Origin: Amarolinea aalborgensis
Lineage (GTDB): Bacteria > Chloroflexota > Anaerolineae > SSC4 > Amarolineaceae
Assembly (NCBI RefSeq): GCF_900491745.1
Contig: NZ_UETR01000005.1
Location: 186,001-250,000, forward strand
DNA: 64,000 nucleotides
Reading direction: 5' to 3'
Part shown: piece after piece, positions 1 through 7,420 of the stretch
Layout: every line of letters begins with the position of its first letter
Numbering within the stretch: position 1 is the stretch's first letter
Program-made: the position numbers and the translations under genes
Notes under the pieces: generated by a model
The model's input: only the letters and a program-made list of their open reading frames with translations
Database searches by the model: none
Told to the model about the DNA's origin: nothing

Positions 1-181
1 CAACGAACCTGAGTTTGAGATCGCCGAGTTTGGCGTCGAGGTTTTTGAGGAGACGTTGCGAGTCAGCAAAATTCCCGAGATCCACGACCGTATCATTGTG
101 GCGACGTCCCTGTTCTATGGAGCCAACTTACTCACCAAAGATGGAGTGATCCGGTCATCGGGCGAGGTCAACATCCCATAA
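1..181 (+). CDS. PIN-domain protein, C-terminal end (partial)
   Basis: The reading frame is open from the left edge and stops at 179-181. The translated tail contains IPEIHDRIIVATSLFYGANLLTKDG in two pieces typical of the last third of a VapC-like PIN ribonuclease: the HDRIIVATA-like helix with the conserved Asp, followed by LLTKD, where the final acidic residue of the metal site lies. The N-terminal part, including the first catalytic Asp, is outside the window. By family it would be the toxin of a VapBC pair, cleaving RNA in the cytoplasm, and its antitoxin gene should lie just to the left. A second, complete PIN gene occurs at 18797-19198, but the two are not close copies. Confidence 0.7.
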   Translation, partial: NEPEFEIAEFGVEVFEETLRVSKIPEIHDRIIVATSLFYGANLLTKDGVIRSSGEVNIP

Positions 182-253
182 CCCTCCGACTGAAATTCAG
201 CGGAGGCCATGTGCTGCATGAAGCAGCGATTAACACCGATCCCCCTGCGCGCT

Positions 254-282
254 TTGCCGATGCGGGCGAACGGTGTTAGAAT
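254..282 (+). promoter_or_regulatory. Sigma70-type promoter upstream of the ABC importer
   Basis: TTGCCG at 254-259, a 17-bp spacer and TAGAAT at 277-282. It would give a leader of about 200 nt before the GTG at 491. The leader has two hairpins: GCCCC/GGGGC at 315-330 and an 8-bp perfect stem at 446-453/461-468 just before the ribosome binding site. The gap 182-490 holds no convincing gene. Confidence 0.5.
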
Positions 283-490
283 AATCTCTGTATCGAGGCT
301 CTTGTTTCCTCTTTGCCCCGCCCGTGGGGCCAATCTGCCAGCCACAAGGAGGTGGACCCGCACACGATTGACGGTCGGCGGCGCCTGTGGGCGCTCCCTA
401 TTCCCCACGCGAACATACCGTTTTCATACTCTGACTGCAGTGCCCGGACAAGCGGATTTTGCTTGTCCATACCAAAAGGAGAGACAAGAA

Positions 491-1636
491 GTGAGCAAGT
501 CCCGTTTGATGCACCTGAGCATCCTGATCACCGTGTTAGCGCTGCTCATCGCAGGCTGCACCCCCGCCGCCCCCGCCGTCAAGTCCCCAGAACCTGTCGT
601 CTCAGGCATGACCGCCGAAATGATGAAACTCATTGATGCGGCCAAGACAGAAGGCACCCTCACCACCATCGCCCTGCCGCACGACTGGTGCAATTACGGC
701 GAGGCCATCGAGGGCTTCAAGACCAAGTACGGCCTGAAGGTCAACGAACTGAATCCCGATGCCGGCTCTGGCGACGAAGTCGAAGCCATCAAAGCCAACA
801 AAGACAACAAAGGCCCGCAGGCGCCTGATGTGATTGACGTCGGCTTTGGCTTTGGTCCGCAGTTGGTGGATGAGAAGCTGGTGCAGCCCTACAAGGTCAG
901 CACCTGGGACACCATCCCGGCCGACACGAAGAACGTGGATGGCTACTGGTACGGCGACTATTACGGCGTGCTGGCGTTCGAAGTCAACAAGGACGCGGTG
1001 AAGAACGTGCCGCAGGACTGGGCCGATCTGCTCAAGCCGGAGTACAAGGGTCAAGTGGCCTTGTCCGGCGACCCGCGTGCCTCGGCGCAGGCGCAGATGA
1101 GCGTTTTCGCGGCGGCCCTGGCCAACGGCGGTTCGCTCGACAACGTGGCGCCTGGCCTGGAGTTCTTCAAGCAGTTGAACGCGATGGGCAACTTCGTCCC
1201 CGTGATCGCCAAGCAGGCGACCGTCGCCAAGGGCGAAACCCCGGTGATCACGCGCTGGGACTACAACGCCCTGGCCGACAAGGCTGCCCTGGCCGGCAAC
1301 CCCAACATCGAAGTGGTGATTCCCAAGACGGGCGTCATCGCGGGCGTTTACATCCAGGCCATCAGCGCCTACGCGCCACATCCCAACGCGGCCAAGCTGT
1401 GGATGGAGTATCTGTATTCGGACGAAGGCCAGATCATCTGGCTGAAGGGTGGCTGCCACCCGATTCGCTACAACGACTTGGTCAAGCGCAATGTGATCCC
1501 CGCCGAAGTCACGGCCAAACTGCCCGCGGCCGAACTCTACGCCAAGGCCGTCTTCCCGACCATCGAGCAAATCAACAACGCCAAGAAGGCGATCACCGAT
1601 GGCTGGGACAAAGTCGTCGGCGCCGATGTGAAGTAG
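491..1636 (+). CDS. ABC transporter substrate-binding lipoprotein (PotD/AfuA-like)
   Basis: A 381-residue extracellular solute-binding protein. The start is taken as GTG 491, because AAAGGAG lies just upstream and the following residues form a signal peptide with lipobox LIAGC (Cys23); the open frame to 209 lacks such features. After a Pro/Ala linker comes a family-1 periplasmic fold resembling putrescine/iron/2-aminoethylphosphonate-type binders (PDVIDVGFGFG, YWYGDYYGVLAFEVN, APHPNAAKLWMEYL). It would be lipid-anchored on the outer face of the membrane and deliver ligand to the permeases encoded immediately downstream (9-bp gap). The ligand cannot be read from sequence; the acyl-CoA dehydrogenase-like gene that follows gives no clear clue. 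Confidence 0.88.
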   Translation: MSKSRLMHLSILITVLALLIAGCTPAAPAVKSPEPVVSGMTAEMMKLIDAAKTEGTLTTIALPHDWCNYGEAIEGFKTKYGLKVNELNPDAGSGDEVEAIKANKDNKGPQAPDVIDVGFGFGPQLVDEKLVQPYKVSTWDTIPADTKNVDGYWYGDYYGVLAFEVNKDAVKNVPQDWADLLKPEYKGQVALSGDPRASAQAQMSVFAAALANGGSLDNVAPGLEFFKQLNAMGNFVPVIAKQATVAKGETPVITRWDYNALADKAALAGNPNIEVVIPKTGVIAGVYIQAISAYAPHPNAAKLWMEYLYSDEGQIIWLKGGCHPIRYNDLVKRNVIPAEVTAKLPAAELYAKAVFPTIEQINNAKKAITDGWDKVVGADVK

Positions 1637-1645
1637 CACTGAGCC

Positions 1646-2557
1646 GTGGCGAGCACACCGCAACCCACACCTTCTCTACTGCGGGGCGCGCCGCTGGCGC
1701 GCCCCGCGCGCCGCGCCAACTGGGCGTGGCTGGGCGTCGCGCCTTTCTTGATCTTCGCCCTCTTTTTCCTGTTCCTGCCTTCGCTCTCGCTGTTCATTGG
1801 CAGTTTTCAGGATAATCAAGGGCAGTTCACCCTGGCCAACATCCAGGGACTGTTCACACCCTCCATCCTCAGCGCCTACTCGATCACGATTCGCATCAGC
1901 CTTTTTACGGCGGTCATTGGCGGGCTGTTCGGTTTCTTCCTGGCCTATTCGGCGACGTTGGTGGGCCTGCCGCGCTGGGTGACCGATGGCATGGCGACCT
2001 TCAGCGGCGTGGCGTCCAACTTCGCCGGCGTGCCGCTGGCCTTCGCCTTCATCGCCACGCTGGGCCGCCTGGGGCTGGTGACAGTCTTGCTCAAGAACGT
2101 CTTCGGGTTCAATCTGTATGATCATGGTTTCAACCTCTACAGTTTTTGGGGGTTGAGCGTGACCTATCTCTATTTCCAGTTCCCGTTGATGGTGCTCATC
2201 ATTACCCCGGCGCTGGAAGGGCTGCGCCGCGAGTGGCGCGAGGCGGCCGAAAACCTGGGCGCCACCGGCTGGCAGTATTGGCGCTACGTGGGGCTGCCCG
2301 TGCTGATGCCCTCGCTGCTGGGCGCGATGATTCTCCTCTTCGGCAATGCGTTTGGCGCTTACGCCACCGCGCTCTCCCTGACCGGTGGTCTGATCAACCT
2401 GGTGACAATCCTCATCGGCTCGCAGATCAAGGGCGATGTGCTGCACAACCCCGGCCTGGGATACGCCCTCGCGCTGGGGATGGTCGTGGTGATGGCGGTC
2501 TCCATGGCCATCTACTACGTGCTGCGCCGCCGCAGTGAAAGGTGGCTGCGCCTATGA
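1646..2557 (+). CDS. ABC transporter permease, subunit 1
   Basis: A 303-residue inner-membrane permease of the BPD-transport type. It begins at GTG 1646, 9 bp after the binding-protein gene. An Ala/Arg-rich N-terminus precedes about six hydrophobic helices. The EAA loop that contacts the ATPase is visible as EAAENLGATGWQYWRYVGLP around residues 210-230. It pairs with the next gene, overlapping its start in an ATGA arrangement, to form a heterodimeric channel. The closest general resemblance is to PotB/CysT/FbpB-like permeases of spermidine, iron or phosphonate importers. Confidence 0.88.
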   Translation: MASTPQPTPSLLRGAPLARPARRANWAWLGVAPFLIFALFFLFLPSLSLFIGSFQDNQGQFTLANIQGLFTPSILSAYSITIRISLFTAVIGGLFGFFLAYSATLVGLPRWVTDGMATFSGVASNFAGVPLAFAFIATLGRLGLVTVLLKNVFGFNLYDHGFNLYSFWGLSVTYLYFQFPLMVLIITPALEGLRREWREAAENLGATGWQYWRYVGLPVLMPSLLGAMILLFGNAFGAYATALSLTGGLINLVTILIGSQIKGDVLHNPGLGYALALGMVVVMAVSMAIYYVLRRRSERWLRL

Positions 2558-3351
2558 GACGCAACATGCTCTGGGGCTGGCTGTGGACCGCCCTCGGTAT
2601 TCTTTACTTCTTCGTGCCGCTCTACGCCACCCTGGACTTTTCGCTGCGCGCCAAAAGAGGGCAGCTCAGCTTGCTGGCGTACCAGCGCGTGCTGGCCGAT
2701 CCGGCGTTTCGCAAAACCCTGTTCTTTTCGCTGGAGATGGCCGTGCTGACGATCTTGGTCAGCCTGGTGCTGATCGTCCCCACAGCGTATTGGATTCGCC
2801 TCCGTTTACCCAAACTGCGACCGGTGGTCGAATTCATCACCTTGATGCCGTTTGTGGTGCCTGCCATTGTGCTGGTTTTCGGACTGATCCGGGTGTATGG
2901 CGGAGGCTTCTTGCCGCTCACGAACTTCCGCGCCGGCACCAACATGCTGCTGGTGGCTGCCTACGTCGTCCTGGCGCTGCCGTACATGTACCGCGCCGTG
3001 GATACAGGTCTCGCCGCGATTGATGTGCGCACGTTGACCGAGGCGGCGCAGAGCCTGGGCGCGGGCTGGGGCGCGATTCTGCTGCAGATCATCTTCCCCA
3101 ACCTGCGCTCTTCGCTGCTCAGCGGCGCCTTCCTTACGTTGGCCACCGTCGTGGGCGAGTTCACCATCGCCAGCTTCCTGGTTGGCATCAATGCCTTTGG
3201 GCCGTACATGTCGCTGGTTGGACAGAACAAAACCTATGAATCGTCTGCCCTGGCTATCATCAGTTTTGCCCTGACCTGGTTGTTCATGGGGCTGATTCAA
3301 TTCTTCGGGCGCGGTCAACCGGGCCAACGCCAACTTGTGGGGACAAGGTGA
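2554..3351 (+). CDS. ABC transporter permease, subunit 2
   Basis: A 265-residue PotC-like permease. The start is taken at ATG 2554, which overlaps the stop of the previous permease (ATGA), a common sign of translational coupling; a GTG 12 nt earlier is possible. It has six predicted membrane helices and an EAA loop, LTEAAQSLGAGWGAILLQIIFP in part, near residues 165-185. The C-terminus ends in a basic tail. The ATPase gene starts 4 bp after its stop, so the whole importer is one transcription unit. Confidence 0.88.
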   Translation: MRRNMLWGWLWTALGILYFFVPLYATLDFSLRAKRGQLSLLAYQRVLADPAFRKTLFFSLEMAVLTILVSLVLIVPTAYWIRLRLPKLRPVVEFITLMPFVVPAIVLVFGLIRVYGGGFLPLTNFRAGTNMLLVAAYVVLALPYMYRAVDTGLAAIDVRTLTEAAQSLGAGWGAILLQIIFPNLRSSLLSGAFLTLATVVGEFTIASFLVGINAFGPYMSLVGQNKTYESSALAIISFALTWLFMGLIQFFGRGQPGQRQLVGTR

Positions 3352-3355
3352 CGCC

Positions 3356-4408
3356 ATGGGATTCTTAACCCTGACAAACATCTCCAAAGTGTTCGGTAAC
3401 AGCCTTGCGGTACGCGACTTCAACCTCGATGTCGAACGAGGTGAGTTCGTTTCTTTCCTGGGACCGAGCGGCTGCGGCAAGACGACCACACTGCGCATGA
3501 TTGCCGGTTTCGAGCTGCCCACCACGGGAACGATTGTCGTCAACGGCCAGGACATCACGAACAAGCCGCCCAACCAGCGTCATGTGGGCATGGTTTTCCA
3601 GTCCTACGCGCTCTTCCCCAACATGACGCTGGCCGACAACGTCGGGTTTGGCCTCAAGATCGCCCGCACACCCAAGGCTGAAATTGACCGCACCGTGGCC
3701 GAAATGCTCGACGTGATTCATCTACCCGGCTTCGGCAGCCGCTACCCTCATCAGCTGTCGGGCGGCCAACAGCAGCGCGTCGCGCTCGCGCGCGCCTTGG
3801 CGATCCATCCGCAGGTGCTGCTTCTGGATGAGCCGCTCTCCGCGCTAGACGCCAAGATCCGGGTCGAACTGCGGACTGAGATTCGCCGCATCCAACGCCA
3901 GCTCGGCATCACCACGATTTATGTCACCCACGACCAGGAAGAGGCCCTCTCCCTGTCCGATCGCATCGTAGTCATGAGCGCGGGCAAGGTGGAGCAAATC
4001 GGCACGCCGTTCGAGATCTACAATTACCCCAAGACCGCGTTCACGGCCGCGTTCATCGGCCAGCTCAACATGCTTCCGGTCACCGTCGCCGACCCAAAAA
4101 GCGGACTATGCTCATTCAAGGGCCATCCGATTCCAACGGGTCAGCCGATCGAAGCAGAGGTCGGCGCCAGCAAGCACCTGGCCATCCGCCCGGAGGAGCT
4201 GGCGCTGGGCGACGCCCCAGATTGCATTCTCTTGCCGGGCCGCGTGGAAAGCGTGACATTCCTGGGCAGCATTGTCCGCGCGCGGGTTGACTTGGGCGGA
4301 GCCGTGCTGGCCGTGGACATCTTCAACGAGCGCTTGCTCACCCTGCCCCAGGTCGGCGAAACGGTGACAGTCAACTTTCCGCCGCACGCGTGCTGGGTCA
4401 TGGAGTAG
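3356..4408 (+). CDS. ABC transporter ATP-binding protein (PotA/FbpC type)
   Basis: A 350-residue cytoplasmic ATPase powering the importer. Motifs in order: Walker A GPSGCGKT (about residues 37-44), Q-loop MVFQSYALFP, signature LSGGQQQRVALARAL, Walker B VLLLDEPLSALD, and switch VTHDQEEA. Residues from about 240 onward form a C-terminal TOBE-like regulatory domain (HLAIRPEEL, RVESVTFLGSIVRARVDL), as in the MOI/PotA subclass. ATG 3356 is preferred over the upstream in-frame start at 3335, because that one lies inside the permease gene. It is the last gene of the transporter operon; the next gene is 68 bp away. Confidence 0.92.
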   Translation: MGFLTLTNISKVFGNSLAVRDFNLDVERGEFVSFLGPSGCGKTTTLRMIAGFELPTTGTIVVNGQDITNKPPNQRHVGMVFQSYALFPNMTLADNVGFGLKIARTPKAEIDRTVAEMLDVIHLPGFGSRYPHQLSGGQQQRVALARALAIHPQVLLLDEPLSALDAKIRVELRTEIRRIQRQLGITTIYVTHDQEEALSLSDRIVVMSAGKVEQIGTPFEIYNYPKTAFTAAFIGQLNMLPVTVADPKSGLCSFKGHPIPTGQPIEAEVGASKHLAIRPEELALGDAPDCILLPGRVESVTFLGSIVRARVDLGGAVLAVDIFNERLLTLPQVGETVTVNFPPHACWVME

Positions 4409-4476
4409 GCGTCAGCGGCCTCACCCCGTGCACTCAAGCCAGCCTCCCACTCAATCTCTGATCTCAGGTAACAGGC

Positions 4477-6177
4477 ATGATTCTTCTCAACCCCAAGCAC
4501 CTTGATCGTTATTACCCCGATGAGCGTTCACGCGCCATTATGCAGAAAACGGTGGCCTTCTTCGAGCAAAAAGGCAAGCTGAAGCTCAAGGCCGACGATT
4601 ACGATCGCGTGTGGTACGCGGACCTGCTCGATTTTGTCAAGCGTGAAGGCATTTTCGCCACTCTGCTCACCCCCTCTGGCTACGGCGACGGCGACGCCGA
4701 CGCACGCTGGGACACGTGGCGCAACTGCGAGTTCAACGAAATCCTCGGTTTCTACGGCCTGCCCTACTGGTACACCTGGCAGGTCACGATCCTGGGGCTT
4801 GGCCCCATCTGGATGAGCCAGAACGAGGACGCCAAGCGCCGCGCGGCGCAGGCGCTGCGCGACGGCGGCATCTTTGGCTTTGGCCTGTCGGAGAAGGAGC
4901 ATGGCGCGGACATCTACGCCAGCGATATGCTCCTCGTGCCGCAGGCGGACGACGCCTATCTCGCGCGGGGCGACAAGTATTACATCGGCAACGCCAACCG
5001 CGCGGCCATGATCTCGACCTTCGGCAAGTTCAGCGACAGCCAGGACTACGTCTTCTTCGCCGTGGATTCGCAGCATCCGCGCTTTCAGCTCATACAGAAC
5101 ATCGTCGCCAGCCAGTCCTACGTCGGCGAGTTCATGTTGGACGACTACCCCATCACGGCCGCGGATATCCTCTCCCGCGGGCAGGACGCCTGGGACGCCT
5201 CGCTCAACACCGTCAACGTAGGCAAGTACAACCTGGGCTGGGCTTCGATTGGCATCTGCACGCACGCCTTCTACGAGGCCATCAACCATGCGGCCAACCG
5301 TTTCCTCTACGGCCGCGCGGTGACCGACTTCGGCCATGTGCAGCAGATGTTCACCGACGCCTACGCGCGGTTGGTCGCCATGAAACTGTTTGCCCTGCGC
5401 GCGGCCGACTATCTACGCTCCGCCTCGGCCAGCGATCGGCGCTACCTCTTGTACAACCCGATGGTCAAGATGAAGGTGACGACGCAGGGCGAAGAGGTGG
5501 TCAACCTGCTGTGGGATGTCATCGCGGCCAAGGGGTTCGAGCGCAGCATGTATTTCGAGATGGCCGCGCGTGACATTCGCGCGCTGCCCAAGCTGGAAGG
5601 GACGGTGCACGTCAACATTGCGCTCATCATCAAGTTCATGCCGAACTACTTCTTCAACCCCGCGGCTTACCCCGATGTGCCGCGGCGCGATGACGCGGCA
5701 CACGACGATTTCCTCTTCCATCAAGGCCCGGCGCGTGGCCTGGGCAAGATTCGCTTCCACGACTACAACCTGGTCTTCAGCCGCTTCGATCTACCCAACG
5801 TCAACGTGTTCAAGGAACAGGTGGCCGTCTTCAAAGAGTTTTTGGGCCGCGCCACACCTAGCGAGGAGCAGGCGCTCGACACCGACTTCCTGCTGGCCCT
5901 GGGCGAATTGTTTGCACAGGTGGTCTACGCGCAGTTGATTTTGGAGAACGCCGAGATCTATCACGTACACGCAGACCTGGTGGATCAGATCTTTGACTTC
6001 ATGGTGCGCGACGTCAGCCGCTACGCGCTGCAGCTCTACAGCAAGGCGAGCAGCACCGCGGCGCAGATGGCATTGGCGCTGCGCATGGTGCGCAAGCCAG
6101 TCTTCGATGAGGCGCGCTATCGCCGCGTCTGGGCCGAGGTGTACGGCTACAACGGCGCGTACGAGATGCAGCCCTAG
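4477..6177 (+). CDS. Acyl-CoA dehydrogenase family protein
   Basis: A 566-residue flavoprotein-like enzyme. The central part shows the acyl-CoA dehydrogenase pattern: the FGFGLSEKEHGAD stretch near residues 130-142, a beta domain, then the helical C-terminal domain with GWASIGICTHAFYEAINHAANRFLYG in pieces, corresponding to the R-(x)-FG region. A long C-terminal extension (after about residue 400) is untypical of the roughly 380-residue short-chain enzymes and is closer to large acyl-CoA dehydrogenase or oxidase-like groups. Substrate is not predictable. It lies 68 bp after the ABC importer in the same direction and may be cotranscribed, but there is only a weak AGGT-type ribosome binding site. 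Confidence 0.78.
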   Translation: MILLNPKHLDRYYPDERSRAIMQKTVAFFEQKGKLKLKADDYDRVWYADLLDFVKREGIFATLLTPSGYGDGDADARWDTWRNCEFNEILGFYGLPYWYTWQVTILGLGPIWMSQNEDAKRRAAQALRDGGIFGFGLSEKEHGADIYASDMLLVPQADDAYLARGDKYYIGNANRAAMISTFGKFSDSQDYVFFAVDSQHPRFQLIQNIVASQSYVGEFMLDDYPITAADILSRGQDAWDASLNTVNVGKYNLGWASIGICTHAFYEAINHAANRFLYGRAVTDFGHVQQMFTDAYARLVAMKLFALRAADYLRSASASDRRYLLYNPMVKMKVTTQGEEVVNLLWDVIAAKGFERSMYFEMAARDIRALPKLEGTVHVNIALIIKFMPNYFFNPAAYPDVPRRDDAAHDDFLFHQGPARGLGKIRFHDYNLVFSRFDLPNVNVFKEQVAVFKEFLGRATPSEEQALDTDFLLALGELFAQVVYAQLILENAEIYHVHADLVDQIFDFMVRDVSRYALQLYSKASSTAAQMALALRMVRKPVFDEARYRRVWAEVYGYNGAYEMQP

Positions 6178-6230
6178 CCAACAGCGCCCGCATCATGCGC
6201 AGATCCATGCTTATCCCCCGATGGGGCGTC

Positions 6231-6259
6231 TTGGCGATTTGGGCGTCGTCGGCTATAAT
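6231..6259 (+). promoter_or_regulatory. Strong sigma70-type promoter
   Basis: TTGGCG (6231-6236), 17-bp spacer, TATAAT (6254-6259). It precedes the secreted-protein gene at 6346 and lies after the stop of the acyl-CoA dehydrogenase, so that gene is transcribed independently. Confidence 0.7.
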
Positions 6260-6345
6260 GGGCGCTGCTTCCGTTACGCAGTTGCGTTTCTGTTTGTGTC
6301 CTGCTCTCGTTTCCGTTGGTTCCATATGAGAAAGGAATGAAAACC

Positions 6346-7200
6346 ATGCTAAATCGTGCAAGTCGCGTATGGGTGACACTACTCGTCCTCGCGCTCTGCC
6401 TGAGCGTGTTGGCCCTGGGCGCCTCTGCCGCCGGCGGCCCCACCAAGTCCGATGCCGGCTCCGGCGCCCGCTTACCGCAGCACGCCGCCGCGGCCCCGCG
6501 TGCCCCCCTCGCCAGCTTCAGTGAAGGCTTCGAAGACATCACGCTGCTGCCCGGTATGGGTTGGGCGAATCAGAACAACAGCAGCCCCGTCGGGCTGACC
6601 GGTTGGTTCCAGGGCAACGACACCGTCTTCCCGGCCCAGGCCGGCAGCACGACGTCCTACCTCGGCGCCAACTACAACAACACCGCCGGCGTAGGCACCA
6701 TCAGCAATTGGGAAATGACGCCTGTCGTGACCTTGTCGGCCGGGGACACCGTCTCCTTCTGGACACGCACTGCCGATGGCAGCATCTGGCCCGATCGCCT
6801 GCAGCTGCGCATGAGCCTGAACGGCGCCAGCACCAACGTCGGCACGCTCGCCACAGACGTCGGTGATTTCACCACCCTGCTGGTTGACGTCAATTCGACA
6901 TTGACCGTCGGCGGCTATCCAGAGACCTGGACTCAGTACTCGGTTACGTTGACGTCTGCCCAGGTGCCGGCGCCCACGATGGGCCGCTTCGCGTTGCGCT
7001 ACTTCGTGGAAAATGGCGGCCCTAGCGGCGATAATTCTAACTACATCGGCATTGATACCTTCGAGTACACCGCGGCCGCGCCAACGGCTGTGAGCCTGTC
7101 CACCCTGGGCGCACAGACCAACAGCAGCCTGCTGCCGCTCGCCGCGTTGACCCTGCTGGTTGCCGGCGCTGCCCTGATCCTCCGCCGCCGCATCGCCTGA
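6346..7200 (+). CDS. Secreted beta-sandwich protein with C-terminal membrane anchor
   Basis: A 284-residue exported protein. ATG 6346 is chosen because AAAGGA lies 9-10 nt upstream; ATG 6337 is in frame but too close. An N-terminal signal peptide ends near an Ala-Ala-Gly-Gly stretch. Residues of about 50-250 resemble the choice-of-anchor J type jelly-roll: SEGFEDITLLPGMGW, LGANYNNTAGVGTISNW, IGIDTFEYT. The C-terminus has a Ser/Thr linker, one hydrophobic helix (LLPLAALTLLVAGAALIL) and an RRR tail, the layout of a cell-surface sorting or anchoring signal. Ligand unknown. It has its own promoter and a strong bidirectional terminator. Confidence 0.75.
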   Translation: MLNRASRVWVTLLVLALCLSVLALGASAAGGPTKSDAGSGARLPQHAAAAPRAPLASFSEGFEDITLLPGMGWANQNNSSPVGLTGWFQGNDTVFPAQAGSTTSYLGANYNNTAGVGTISNWEMTPVVTLSAGDTVSFWTRTADGSIWPDRLQLRMSLNGASTNVGTLATDVGDFTTLLVDVNSTLTVGGYPETWTQYSVTLTSAQVPAPTMGRFALRYFVENGGPSGDNSNYIGIDTFEYTAAAPTAVSLSTLGAQTNSSLLPLAALTLLVAGAALILRRRIA

Positions 7201-7326
7201 CGCGCGCGCAAGCGCTGACACAACTGCGTAAGTGTGCGAATTGGCCGAGCAGATGAGACACGAACCTTGTTCGTCACGGTAAAGTCGGGGCGTTGAACGC
7301 CAGCCGATTTCGACCACAGTGAGCAA

Positions 7327-7367
7327 AAAACAAAAGGCCAGGAGCGACGCTCCTGGCCTTTTGTTTT
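7327..7367. terminator. Bidirectional intrinsic terminator
   Basis: An 18-bp perfect stem (7327-7344 with 7350-7367) around a 5-nt loop, A-rich on the left and T-rich on the right. It serves both the plus-strand secreted-protein gene and the convergent minus-strand rel gene. Confidence 0.85.
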
Positions 7368-7420
7368 AGTAACCTGTGAGGCCAATTTGACGTAGAATGC
7401 CATGCGCACGCGTAGGCCGC

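Noticed and set aside
209..490. Upstream extension of the binding-protein gene to 209
   Set aside because: The extension lies across the promoter and hairpins, lacks a ribosome binding site and would bury the signal peptide.
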